A stretch of 64,000 nucleotides of DNA from Mucilaginibacter ginsenosidivorax. GTDB taxonomy: Bacteria > Bacteroidota > Bacteroidia > Sphingobacteriales > Sphingobacteriaceae. The notes under the pieces were generated by a model. The model saw only the letters and a list, made by a program, of their open reading frames with translations. It made no database searches and was not told the DNA's origin. The DNA is taken from assembly GCF_007971525.1 (NCBI RefSeq), contig NZ_CP042437.1, positions 5,704,001-5,768,000 of the forward strand, written 5' to 3'. Below are positions 9,657-16,625 of the stretch, piece after piece. The stretch's first letter is position 1. Every line of letters starts with the position of its first letter. The position numbers and the translations under genes were made by a program.

Positions 9657-9947
9657 TTATGGACGCGGCGGCAAAGGCGGACGCGGCGGTGTTGGCAAAT
9701 GTAACGGATTTGGCGGAGCCGGCGGGCGTGGCGGCAGCCTTAAATGCAACCTGCGATGCCTGCGTACGCGGCGGTGATGCCTCCTGAACGGATTTGGTGG
9801 TGCAGGCGGCCTGGGCGGTGGTGGCGGAAGCCTGACCTGTAAAACAGATGTTGCTTCAACAACCGGTAGGGCTTCGGCAGTGGCGTCAAAAGCCTCAAAG
9901 CTCATGAGCGCTATGGTTGCAATTGTGATGATTTTTGTGACTTTCAT
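9657..9947 (-). CDS. Small secreted proline/arginine-rich protein
   Basis: The 96-residue ORF has a plausible signal peptide (MKVTKIITIATIALMSFEAF, cleavage after 'DATA'). A low-complexity tail follows, in which PPRPPAPPNP occurs twice around a His/Arg-rich stretch (RRHHRRVRRHRR), ending in 'PPRPPLPPRP'. The DNA here is much more GC-rich than its surroundings. Function unknown. The repeated units point to expansion or recombination within the gene. The intact reading frame with an in-frame signal peptide supports it being real. It could be a periplasmic or surface peptide. Confidence 0.55.
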   Translation of the reverse strand: MKVTKIITIATIALMSFEAFDATAEALPVVEATSVLQVRLPPPPPRPPAPPNPFRRHHRRVRRHRRLHLRLPPRPPAPPNPLHLPTPPRPPLPPRP

Positions 9948-10009
9948 GTACTTGTAATTAATTGGATCAAAGCAAATTCAGCATTATAACTACAAAAAAC
10001 AACAATTGT

Positions 10010-10945
10010 TTACTCCGGTTTCTTAAATAATATTTCGTAGTAAAAATCGGCTGCAAATTGTGCTGCCTCAAGCCACCTTTTTTGCGTGGGCTTACCGGCA
10101 TCAAACAAAGGGTTGAAATGCCGTTGCAACTCGTGGCCAAAACCTTCAAATACTTTTATGTTGTTTTTTATATGCAGGTCATCTGCCTTATGATGGATAG
10201 TGATACTGCCATACATGCCGGTATCTACGTGCATGGGGTTTAAAATACGGTCGTGCGATCCATAGGCGCTTACAATAGGTATCCGGGCATTTTTTAACCA
10301 GCGGATGTCAAGAATGCCTCCCCAAAAGTTAATGATGCCGGCAATTTTGGCTTTGTCGTCGGGTTTAAGTAAGGCTGTCGAGTCAACTACGCCTGTACGT
10401 CTTGATAGTTCGGCATTGCTGCTATAAGCGGCTTGCAAGGCTATAATGCCGCCCGCCGAATTACCGGCAAGAATTATTTTGTTGGTGTCGATATGGTATT
10501 CGGCATGGTGCTGTTTAAAATAGGCTATGGCCGTTTTTACATCCTGCACAGCGTAATAACAACTTTTTTGCAACTCGTCAAAATGAAATACCGGGTTGTT
10601 TTTGCTTAGCCGGTAGTTAATGGCCGCGCATACATAACCACGTTGGGCAAAATCAGTACTCCATATTTTGATGCCTTTGGCTGTTTTCGAGCCGTATTTA
10701 AAGCCACCCCCGTGCATCCAGATAATCAAAGGCCTGGCGTTTGAATGGTCGCCTTTGGGCTGATATAGATCAAACAGGTATGAATTAGCGTCGGCAGGCT
10801 TTGAACCGGGATTATAAGTTAAGTTTTCCGTTACGTCTATATTCGGAAAAACATGATCTTTATATTGATGGATAGGCTGGTTTTGCGCCGGCAGGTTGCA
10901 GGCGGCAGCTATAGTTATGAAAATAGATAGGGTATACTTATACAT
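10010..10945 (-). CDS. Secreted alpha/beta hydrolase (carboxylesterase/BD-FAE-like)
   Basis: I chose the ATG at 10945 (311 residues) because it places a signal peptide (MYKYTLSIFITIAAACNLPA) at the N terminus; the longer frame begins at 10996. The protein has the oxyanion-hole motif HGGGF (His about 78), the nucleophile elbow GNSAGG (Ser about 163), an acid-loop candidate in 'AYGSHDRIL' and the catalytic His in 'GFGHELQRHF'. This is the hormone-sensitive-lipase/BD-FAE type of esterase, which removes acyl groups from small esters or polysaccharides. Likely periplasmic. Alone between a small secreted protein gene and a tRNA cluster. Confidence 0.85.
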   Translation of the reverse strand: MYKYTLSIFITIAAACNLPAQNQPIHQYKDHVFPNIDVTENLTYNPGSKPADANSYLFDLYQPKGDHSNARPLIIWMHGGGFKYGSKTAKGIKIWSTDFAQRGYVCAAINYRLSKNNPVFHFDELQKSCYYAVQDVKTAIAYFKQHHAEYHIDTNKIILAGNSAGGIIALQAAYSSNAELSRRTGVVDSTALLKPDDKAKIAGIINFWGGILDIRWLKNARIPIVSAYGSHDRILNPMHVDTGMYGSITIHHKADDLHIKNNIKVFEGFGHELQRHFNPLFDAGKPTQKRWLEAAQFAADFYYEILFKKPE

Positions 10946-11051
10946 CTGCTTGTTTAACGTATATACGTTACAACCAATATCGTCAGATGTTTGCAAGCAT
11001 GCTTGTTATAACCTGGGGTTGTGAAGGAAATGATTTTGAATTTTTGCGAAG

Positions 11052-11135
11052 TGCCCAGAACGAGATTCGAACTCGTACATCCTTACGAATGCCACCCCCT
11101 CAAGATGGTGCGTCTACCAATTTCGCCACCTGGGC
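11052..11135 (-). tRNA. tRNA-Leu (anticodon GAG)
   Basis: On the reverse strand the acceptor arms GCCCAGG and TCTGGGC pair, the D-arm is GCGAAATTGGTAGACGC, the anticodon stem CCATC/GGTGG closes the loop TTGAGGG (anticodon GAG), there is a long variable arm, and the T-arm reads GTTCGAATC. CCA is not encoded. Confidence 0.93.
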
Positions 11136-11291
11136 TTTATAGATTTGAGATGTCAGATTTGAGATATGAGACCGGAAAATAATCACACATCCGATTCAAT
11201 TCTGACACTCGATGACCAGATGTTGGATTTGAGACGAGACGTGAAATTTTCTCAAATCTCACATCTCAATTCTCATATCTTAAAAAAGGCG
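11136..11291 (-). repeat. Degenerate direct and inverted repeats between two tRNA-Leu genes
   Basis: The spacer contains several copies of AGATTTGAGAT-like units (from about 11145, 11157 and 11226) and an opposed stretch CTCAAATCTCACATCTCA (from about 11258). Opposed copies could fold into an imperfect hairpin between the two tRNAs. No gene is seen here. Confidence 0.55.
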
Positions 11292-11375
11292 TGCCCGAAG
11301 AGAGACTCGAACTCTCAAGAGACAATTCTCAACGGCTTCTGAGACCGCAACGTTTACCAATTTCGCCATCCGGGC
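11292..11375 (-). tRNA. tRNA-Leu (anticodon CAG)
   Basis: On the reverse strand the acceptor arms GCCCGGA and TTCGGGC pair, the D-arm is GCGAAATTGGTAAACGT, the anticodon loop is CTCAGAA (anticodon CAG), there is a long variable arm typical of Leu, and the T-arm reads GTTCGAGTC. It is transcribed toward the GAG tRNA-Leu, probably in one transcript. Confidence 0.93.
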
Positions 11376-11491
11376 CTGTTGTTTTATTAACAAGCGTGCA
11401 AATATAAACGTTTCCGTCAAAAAGCATTATAATAAATAAAAAAATTGGCGGGCAGTTGTTACTTGCCCGCTTTAGGCTTAATTTAGGCTTC

Positions 11492-12499
11492 ATGAAACGT
11501 TTTTACCAGTTAATAATTACAGTTTTACTACTTACTCCATTTATTTCGACAGCGCAAACCATCACCATTTTACAACAGGATAAGCCAACCAGCATTCGAG
11601 GTTTATCGGTTGTTGATGATAAAATCGCCTGGATAAGCGGCAGCAAAGGCCACATAGCCATTACTACCGATGGCGGCACAACCTGGGCCTGGCAACAGGT
11701 TGCCGGCTATGAAAAAGCCGATTTTAGGGATATTGAAGCATTTAATGATAAAGAGGCCGTAATCATGAGCTCGGGCACTCCGGCACTGGTGTTAAAAACT
11801 ACCGATGGCGGTAAAACCTGGCAGGAAAAATGCCGCAAAACCGATAGCATATACTTTTTTGATGCCATGGATTTTGCCGATGCCAAACACGGCTATATTT
11901 TAGGCGACCCTATAAAAAATAAATTCCTGCTGATGGAAACCAAAGATGGCGGCGAAACCTGGGCCGAAATGCAAAACACGCCCGATGCCTTACCCGGCGA
12001 GGCTGCCTTTGCGGCAAGCGGTACCTGTTTAAGGGTTAATAAAGATTTGGGCGTGGTTATAGCAAGCGGTGGCATGGCTGCACGTTTTTTGCAATTGTGT
12101 AATTGCGATAAGCCACAATGGCAAACAAAAAGTTTACCGCTGGCACAAAATGCAAGCAGTAAAGGCTCTTTTTCGATATCTGACGATCTGCTGGTGGCAG
12201 TAGGTGGCAACTATTCAAAAGATAAAGCCACGGATTCTGTAATTTGTAAGTACGACAAAAAAAGCAACGTATATAAGGTTTTGCCTGCAGGTGCTACCGG
12301 GTTTCAGTCATGCGTTGAGCGCATACAGGGACGGACATATTTATCCACCGGGACATCTGGCACCAGCTTGTCGGCAGCGTACGGTGAGTCCTGGAAAAAA
12401 ATCGACAGCACCAGCTTTAATGTTTGCCGGAGGGCTAAACACGGAAAGTTGGTTTTACTGGCCGGCGACAGGGGTAAAATAGCGGTATTTAAAATGTAG
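11492..12499 (+). CDS. Secreted BNR/Asp-box repeat beta-propeller protein (Ycf48-like)
   Basis: I chose the ATG at 11492 over an upstream TTG because it begins a signal peptide (MKRFYQLIITVLLLTPFIST). The 335-residue protein carries at least three Asp-box repeats ('TTDGGTTWAW', 'TTDGGKTWQE', 'TKDGGETWAE') and blade motifs such as 'VIMSSGTPALVL' and 'LLAGDRGKIAVF', as in Ycf48-like and BNR-sialidase-like propellers. No sialidase catalytic residues are evident, so it is more likely an assembly or binding propeller of the periplasm. Function not determinable. Confidence 0.78.
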   Translation: MKRFYQLIITVLLLTPFISTAQTITILQQDKPTSIRGLSVVDDKIAWISGSKGHIAITTDGGTTWAWQQVAGYEKADFRDIEAFNDKEAVIMSSGTPALVLKTTDGGKTWQEKCRKTDSIYFFDAMDFADAKHGYILGDPIKNKFLLMETKDGGETWAEMQNTPDALPGEAAFAASGTCLRVNKDLGVVIASGGMAARFLQLCNCDKPQWQTKSLPLAQNASSKGSFSISDDLLVAVGGNYSKDKATDSVICKYDKKSNVYKVLPAGATGFQSCVERIQGRTYLSTGTSGTSLSAAYGESWKKIDSTSFNVCRRAKHGKLVLLAGDRGKIAVFKM

Positions 12500-12553
12500 T
12501 TTATTGGCAATTAATAGCTTAACAAATACTTTACAATTAATTACAATTAGCAC

Positions 12554-12584
12554 TTGCATCGTATTATTAATCGCCCTATATTTG
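12554..12584 (+). promoter_or_regulatory. Promoter of the tandem tRNA-Lys genes
   Basis: TTG (12554-12556), a 20-nt spacer and TATATTTG (12577-12584), an exact TANNTTTG -7 element, lie 48 nt upstream of the first tRNA-Lys. This is the best promoter match in the window. Confidence 0.6.
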
Positions 12585-12632
12585 CACCACTTTAAACGGA
12601 AACGGTAGCAGTATCGGAAAAGTTAAAAGTTT

Positions 12633-12705
12633 GATTCCGTAGCTCAGCTGGTAGAGCATAACACTTTTAATGTTGGGGTCCTGGGTTCGAATCCCAGCGG
12701 GATCA
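12633..12705 (+). tRNA. tRNA-Lys (anticodon TTT), copy 1
   Basis: GATTCCG pairs with CGGGATC (one G-T pair), the D-arm is GCTCAGCTGGTAGAGC, the anticodon stem TAACA/TGTTG closes loop CTTTTAA (anticodon TTT), and the T-arm reads GGTTCGAATCC. CCA is not encoded. Identical to copy 2. Confidence 0.95.
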
Positions 12706-12706
12706 C

Positions 12707-12737
12707 GAAAAGCCTTTGAAAGAAGGCTTTTCTTATT
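12707..12737 (+). terminator. Rho-independent terminator after tRNA-Lys copy 1
   Basis: GAAAAGCCTT (12707-12716) pairs with AAGGCTTTTC (12723-12732), followed by TTATTT. It starts one base after the tRNA. Confidence 0.8.
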
Positions 12738-12800
12738 TAAAACCATAATGAATCGCTTTAAGCCGAAACGGTAGCAGTACCGAAAAAGTTGAAAAGTAAT

Positions 12801-12873
12801 GATTCCGTAGCTCAGCTGGTAGAGCATAACACTTTTAATGTTGGGGTCCTGGGTTCGAATCCCAGCGGGATCA
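12801..12873 (+). tRNA. tRNA-Lys (anticodon TTT), copy 2, at the recombinase junction
   Basis: Sequence identical to copy 1 over 73 nt, anticodon TTT. Its antisense strand encodes the last residues of the serine recombinase frame, so this is the probable attachment locus of the element. Confidence 0.95.
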
Positions 12874-14395
12874 CCCAGTTGGACTGCAACGAGAAATCGT
12901 TCGCAGTCCAACTTTTTTTTGCCTCTAACTTATTGTTAATCAACCATATAAGTTTGAATGGGTCACTCATCTCTGCGGTTCGAAAACGTATTTCTTCAAA
13001 AGTGAATTTTTCGGGGTATATCGAACCAATTATTTTTCTTTGGTCGTAACTCTCTGATTTGCTGTAAATTCTATCAAGAAGGCATATTTTGTCTAATGCC
13101 TCATCCAATAACCTTTCTACTTCTGAAAGCTTCATAAAACCCGATTTTAGGTCTTCCAACTGACTTTCTAAAGCTCGCATCTTATACTCCGCTTCTGATT
13201 TGATAGCCTTAAAATCAACCGCATCAATGTCCCCGTTCAACAACAATTCACGCGCTTTACTTATACGACTATCCAAAGAAGTGATCTGATCAATAAGTTG
13301 CTTTCGGTTGGATTTCGTAGCCCCATCACTTTCGGAATAAACATCCATTATTACCTGCTTAAAAAGTTCTGAAGTCTTGGGATTTAAAACGAATTCCTCA
13401 AGCTGCTGGTTAAAAAAAGTGTTAGCTTGTTCGGCTTTAATGCGGTAGCCACAAGCTGAGGTACAATGGTAATAATGATAATAGGCAGTCCGGCCTTTAG
13501 ATGCACTGCCTGTCAATGCTTTTCTGCATTTTGGGCAACTAATAAAGCCCTTTAATGCCAGCATATCAATCGTAATAATTCTTGCCTTTACGGCGCGTTT
13601 ACGGCCATGTATTACATCCTGTACTGCCCAAAACAAACTCTCCGGGATCAATGGTTCATGCAGTCCATCGACTGTATAACTATCTTCGTCTTTCAGTTTT
13701 GGGATGGTTATCTTTCCAATATAAACTTGGTTTTGAATAGTGTTCCAGAAGTTACTCCGGTTGCAATTTAAACCCTGCCTTTTTGCTTGACGCCATACAT
13801 CCACAATCGTTGTATGCCCAAGACTAATCTCATTAAATGCCCATTTGACGATAGATGCCTGCGGTTCCTTTGGTAAGATCATTTTTTTTCCGCCCTCTAA
13901 TGTTTTGTTAACATAGCCAACGGGTGCGGTGGCCATATAGCGCCCCTCTTTCCTTGCCCTGCGCATACCATAAAAAACATTCAGCGCCCGGCGGTCATTT
14001 TCTATCTCAGGTGCGGTAAGGTATATGGCCAGCATCATTTTGTTTTCAGGCACGGACATATCCAGCGGCTGTTCTATAGCTTGCGGCTCGACACCCAAGC
14101 CCTTTAGCGTGGCTATCATTTGGTAAGCATCAGGTGCGTTACGACTGAACCTATCCCATTTTGTAAACAGAATTAAATCGGATTTATTTTTATGCTGACG
14201 GAGATAGGAAAGTAATTTTGCCCATTCCGGTCTTACAAAGGTTTTTGCAGAGTGGTCTTCAAAGATCACCTTGCGGACAGTGATTTTTTGAAGCTCGCAA
14301 TATTTAATTAATACTTCTTCCTGGCTGCGTTGCGAATAACCCTTATCGGCTTGCTCATCTGTACTTACCCTGATATAAAGATCTGCGATTTTCAT
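12812..14395 (-). CDS. Large serine recombinase (resolvase/integrase family)
   Basis: The 527-residue protein has a resolvase domain starting 'MKIADLYIRVSTDEQADKGY' (catalytic Ser11, Arg9), a recombinase domain, a zinc ribbon ('CPKCRKAL' near 289 and a second Cys pair in 'HCTSACGYRI'), and a C-terminal coiled-coil region near 370-430, as in large serine integrases that catalyse unidirectional site-specific integration. The final ~35 codons are antisense to the terminator and body of tRNA-Lys copy 2 ('GFEPRTPTLKV' is the well-known antisense translation of a tRNA). The present stop therefore comes from host DNA. The 49-residue gene upstream overlaps its start by ATGA. Confidence 0.9.
   Translation of the reverse strand: MKIADLYIRVSTDEQADKGYSQRSQEEVLIKYCELQKITVRKVIFEDHSAKTFVRPEWAKLLSYLRQHKNKSDLILFTKWDRFSRNAPDAYQMIATLKGLGVEPQAIEQPLDMSVPENKMMLAIYLTAPEIENDRRALNVFYGMRRARKEGRYMATAPVGYVNKTLEGGKKMILPKEPQASIVKWAFNEISLGHTTIVDVWRQAKRQGLNCNRSNFWNTIQNQVYIGKITIPKLKDEDSYTVDGLHEPLIPESLFWAVQDVIHGRKRAVKARIITIDMLALKGFISCPKCRKALTGSASKGRTAYYHYYHCTSACGYRIKAEQANTFFNQQLEEFVLNPKTSELFKQVIMDVYSESDGATKSNRKQLIDQITSLDSRISKARELLLNGDIDAVDFKAIKSEAEYKMRALESQLEDLKSGFMKLSEVERLLDEALDKICLLDRIYSKSESYDQRKIIGSIYPEKFTFEEIRFRTAEMSDPFKLIWLINNKLEAKKSWTANDFSLQSNWVIPLGFEPRTPTLKVLCSTS
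12877..12920 (+). terminator. Strong terminator after tRNA-Lys copy 2, inside the recombinase frame
   Basis: AGTTGGACTGC (12877-12887) plus AACGA pairs with TCGTT and GCAGTCCAACT (12903-12913) around a GAAA loop with one bulged C, followed by eight Ts. Confidence 0.9.
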
Positions 14396-14541
14396 AGTTT
14401 AAAGTTCTGATTTACAATCAATTTAGCAAAAAAATACATCATTTCCAAGACTTTTTCCGCTTCTTTTTCATCAACTTCGATGTTGTTTTTCTTTAAAATT
14501 TTGACTGCCATTTCCGGGTTGATTTTTCTCTTTTGGGACAT
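14392..14541 (-). CDS. Small protein translationally coupled to the serine recombinase
   Basis: A 49-codon frame starts at the ATG at 14541 (MSQKRKINPEMAVKILKKNN at the N terminus), is Lys/Glu-rich and predicted mostly helical, and ends in a TGA that overlaps the recombinase ATG as ATGA. The tight overlap and amphipathic helical composition make it likely to be real. A small partner or directionality/regulatory protein of the integrase is plausible, but that is inference; the sequence has no motif I can name. Confidence 0.65.
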   Translation of the reverse strand: MSQKRKINPEMAVKILKKNNIEVDEKEAEKVLEMMYFFAKLIVNQNFKL

Positions 14542-14551
14542 AATAAATATA

Positions 14552-14584
14552 AAAAGACCATAAAAAACAATGATGGTCTTTTCT
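14552..14584. terminator. Hairpin terminator upstream of the recombinase operon
   Basis: AAAAGACCAT (14552-14561) pairs with ATGGTCTTTT (14573-14582), with T/A-rich flanks on both sides. It could end transcription entering the recombinase module from either side. Confidence 0.55.
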
Positions 14585-14733
14585 TTATAATGTCATGGGT
14601 GCCTTTAAGGGTGGGCCCCTCTAATTATGGTTATTGAGATATTAGTTTCTCTATTTATAAAATCCTCATCCACCAATTTCTCAGACCGTATGTTTCCATA
14701 TTCAACGGCTGGTTCATTAAGCAACGCCTGCGG

Positions 14734-15018
14734 TTACTCCAGCTGGCGAAGGTATTCCTGTTGTTTGGCCGTAAGCGTCCAGGCAAGTGAAAAAACGGTA
14801 ATGTCGGCATTGGGATAAACCTTCAAAATGGCTTCAATAATGGCACATGTTGTTGAACCTGTAGTAACTACATCGTTAATGATTATCAACTTACGGGTAT
14901 TAAGGTCGAACATATCCGAGATTAAAGTCGATGATACGCTGCTGACCCTGATCCTTGAATTCGTTTTTGGAAAGGTAATAACATAAATGCAGGAAATCAA
15001 AGGACCGCGTATGGTCAT
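14734..15018 (-). pseudogene. C-terminal fragment of a ComF-like phosphoribosyltransferase
   Basis: The 94-residue frame contains the PRPP-binding signature 'IIINDVVTTGSTTCAIIEA' and the typical end 'ITVFSLAWT', as in ComF/amidophosphoribosyltransferase-type PRTases. These are usually about 200 residues, so the N-terminal half is missing. The ATG at 15018 has no good upstream context, and the next 110 nt show no continuing frame. Such PRTase genes are commonly carried on Bacteroidota mobile elements. Most likely a decayed remnant; a short functional protein is less likely. Confidence 0.6.
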
Positions 15019-15098
15019 ATCTCAGTTTTCGGGGCATTAATTTCATGCCGGATCGGCTTTATATGCGGCATAAAATTAAGTAATAAAACTCATTGAAA

Positions 15099-15125
15099 TA
15101 AAAAAAGCCAGGTTTTCCGGCTTTC
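15099..15125 (-). terminator. Terminator after the RteC-like gene
   Basis: On the reverse strand AAAGCCGG, a short A-rich loop and CCTGGCTTT form a stem with one bulge, followed by a T-run, directly after the stop at 15132. Confidence 0.7.
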
Positions 15126-15131
15126 CTTTTC

Positions 15132-15974
15132 TCACGCATACTCATCATCCAACCGCTTTAATATTGCGGCCTTCATTTGGTCAATATATTTAACCTGGCT
15201 CACCCGCTTCCTGCTGGAGATCGATTGCCACCTTCTGAATGGCCGCCCAATGCTTACCTGAAAGGTAACTTCCAGGCATCGCACAATTTCAGCAATCCCG
15301 GCGTTGCCCTGATTGATCTGACCGGTCAGCCATATACCATAAGCCATTTCCGCCAGGTTAATCGCATCGCCCGTCCACTTTAATGTCACTTTCTTCTTAG
15401 TCATGTTGGATAACCTTTCGGTTTCTTCAGGGCTATACAAACGATCCGTTAAAAACTCCTGCACCCACTCATTGGCAATAAACCTTGCAAATACATAATC
15501 ACCGGCGGTTGAAAATTCGGGATCGAAACTCTGAGCATCAGGAATTAGCGAACTTGGTGGCTGAACATTGCGGACAAATAATAAGGCATCGAGTTCAGCT
15601 CCATCAAACAGGTAATATTGATGCATAAATTTATTCTGGTCGTGAAATTTCACGGTATATTTTAGTTCTTGTTCAAAGTAATTTTTAATCACTTCGGCAG
15701 TATCAACGGGTTTACCTGTTTCGATGGTAAAAATGTCCAAGGCAAATAATTGCCGCGCAATGAACTGCGGTTTGACATATTTAAAAAATTGGATTTCCTC
15801 ATCTGTTGAAGAAAAGGGATGTTGGTTCAATAATGTTTTAAGGTCGGCAATTGCCTGCCTGATGCTGTTGAGCTTACCGTTCAGTTTTTGCCCGGCTGGA
15901 ATTCCCATTTCATCAAATAATTCCAGATCTTCATCAAGTTGTACTAAGCGTGCTTTTGCAGGTTCGATTATCAT
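15132..15974 (-). CDS. rteC: RteC-like protein of conjugative-transposon type
   Basis: I chose the ATG at 15974 (280 residues, the usual RteC length); a longer frame to 16127 adds 51 unlikely residues. The protein resembles RteC: 'EEIQFFKYVKPQFIARQLFALDIF', cut here as an N-terminal 'FFKYVKPQF' core, a middle 'YYLFDGAELDALLF', and a C-terminal HTH-like part 'VTLKWTGDAINLAEMAYGIW' ending with 'RKRVSQVKYIDQMKAAIL'. In Bacteroides CTnDOT, RteC is a DNA-binding activator of excision genes. No excision or transfer genes are seen next to it here, so its targets may be lost. Confidence 0.8.
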   Translation of the reverse strand: MIIEPAKARLVQLDEDLELFDEMGIPAGQKLNGKLNSIRQAIADLKTLLNQHPFSSTDEEIQFFKYVKPQFIARQLFALDIFTIETGKPVDTAEVIKNYFEQELKYTVKFHDQNKFMHQYYLFDGAELDALLFVRNVQPPSSLIPDAQSFDPEFSTAGDYVFARFIANEWVQEFLTDRLYSPEETERLSNMTKKKVTLKWTGDAINLAEMAYGIWLTGQINQGNAGIAEIVRCLEVTFQVSIGRPFRRWQSISSRKRVSQVKYIDQMKAAILKRLDDEYA

Positions 15975-16393
15975 AGTTTTAAAATTATTTTTGACACCAT
16001 TTTTAAAATCAGCAGCAAACTTGGTATAAAATAACTTTGATGTAAAGTGGCTAAGATGGCTGGTATTTATGCCATACTCCGTTAATAATAAGCAATTTGA
16101 GCATAGTAACCAGGAAAATAGAAGCAACCCTGATTGTCGTTTTTTTTAATTTTTTTTTCGAGTTCTCGCAATTTGCAAGGCATATAAGTATTTTTGAGAA
16201 TGAGTTAAAGAAGCAATTATTAAAATATAACGACACTATTGACCTTGTTACAGGGAATCGGCTAAATTCATAAAACACACAAGGGTGTAATAGATAGATC
16301 GTCCAAGCTTTGCGTGGGCATTGGTTTATCCTGTGTGTAGGTTCTTAGCCGTACCTCCTGTAGCAGATAACTGGTGTTCCACGCTATTTTTTT

Positions 16394-16618
16394 ATGGGGG
16401 ACAGTAAACATGAAATTCTTGAACAGCCGGTTGTAGACTTGAGTCTAAGCACCGGTTGCAAAACGTACCTGAAAAGTAAAGGTATTTGTAAACTTATAGA
16501 GGTGACCAACAAAGGATGGAAAGGTATGCGGGAAACCGATAATTTTGATTATATAATGTTCAATGAGGTAATCAGATTTTTAGATAGTGCGGGGCTAATT
16601 CATTTAATGGAAAAGTAA
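16394..16618 (+). CDS. Small protein resembling the RNA polymerase alpha C-terminal domain
   Basis: The 74-residue protein aligns by eye with RpoA alpha-CTD: 'PVVDLSLSTGCKTYLKSKGI' matches the alpha-CTD start (DL-L-x-CLK---I), followed by 'CKLIEVTNKGWKGM' and a last helix 'FNEVIRFLDSAGLIHLM'. Alpha-CTD binds UP-element DNA and activators. A free domain encoded next to rteC suggests a mobile-element regulator that mimics or competes with alpha-CTD (inference). Similar small proteins are found on Bacteroidota conjugative elements. It is convergent with the 395-residue gene, the stops being 8 nt apart. Confidence 0.55.
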   Translation: MGDSKHEILEQPVVDLSLSTGCKTYLKSKGICKLIEVTNKGWKGMRETDNFDYIMFNEVIRFLDSAGLIHLMEK

Positions 16619-16625
16619 TTTCCTG

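Larger units (their letters stand above)
12590..12873 (+). repeat. Tandem duplication of a tRNA-Lys unit
   Basis: Unit 1 (12590-12705) and unit 2 (12756-12873) share a leader (CTTTAA, GAAACGGTAGCAGTA and AAAAAGTT-like blocks) and an identical 73-nt tRNA. The terminators after each copy differ completely, so the duplication includes leader and tRNA but not the downstream hairpins. Confidence 0.8.

Noticed and set aside
12576..12911. 111-residue reverse-strand ORF containing 'DPAGIRTQDPNIKSVMLYQL' twice
   Set aside because: It is the antisense translation of the two tRNA-Lys genes; the repeats are the tRNAs, not a protein.
16051..16278. 75-codon reverse-strand ORF upstream of rteC
   Set aside because: Poly-A/T-driven composition, no ribosome binding site, no protein-like pattern.
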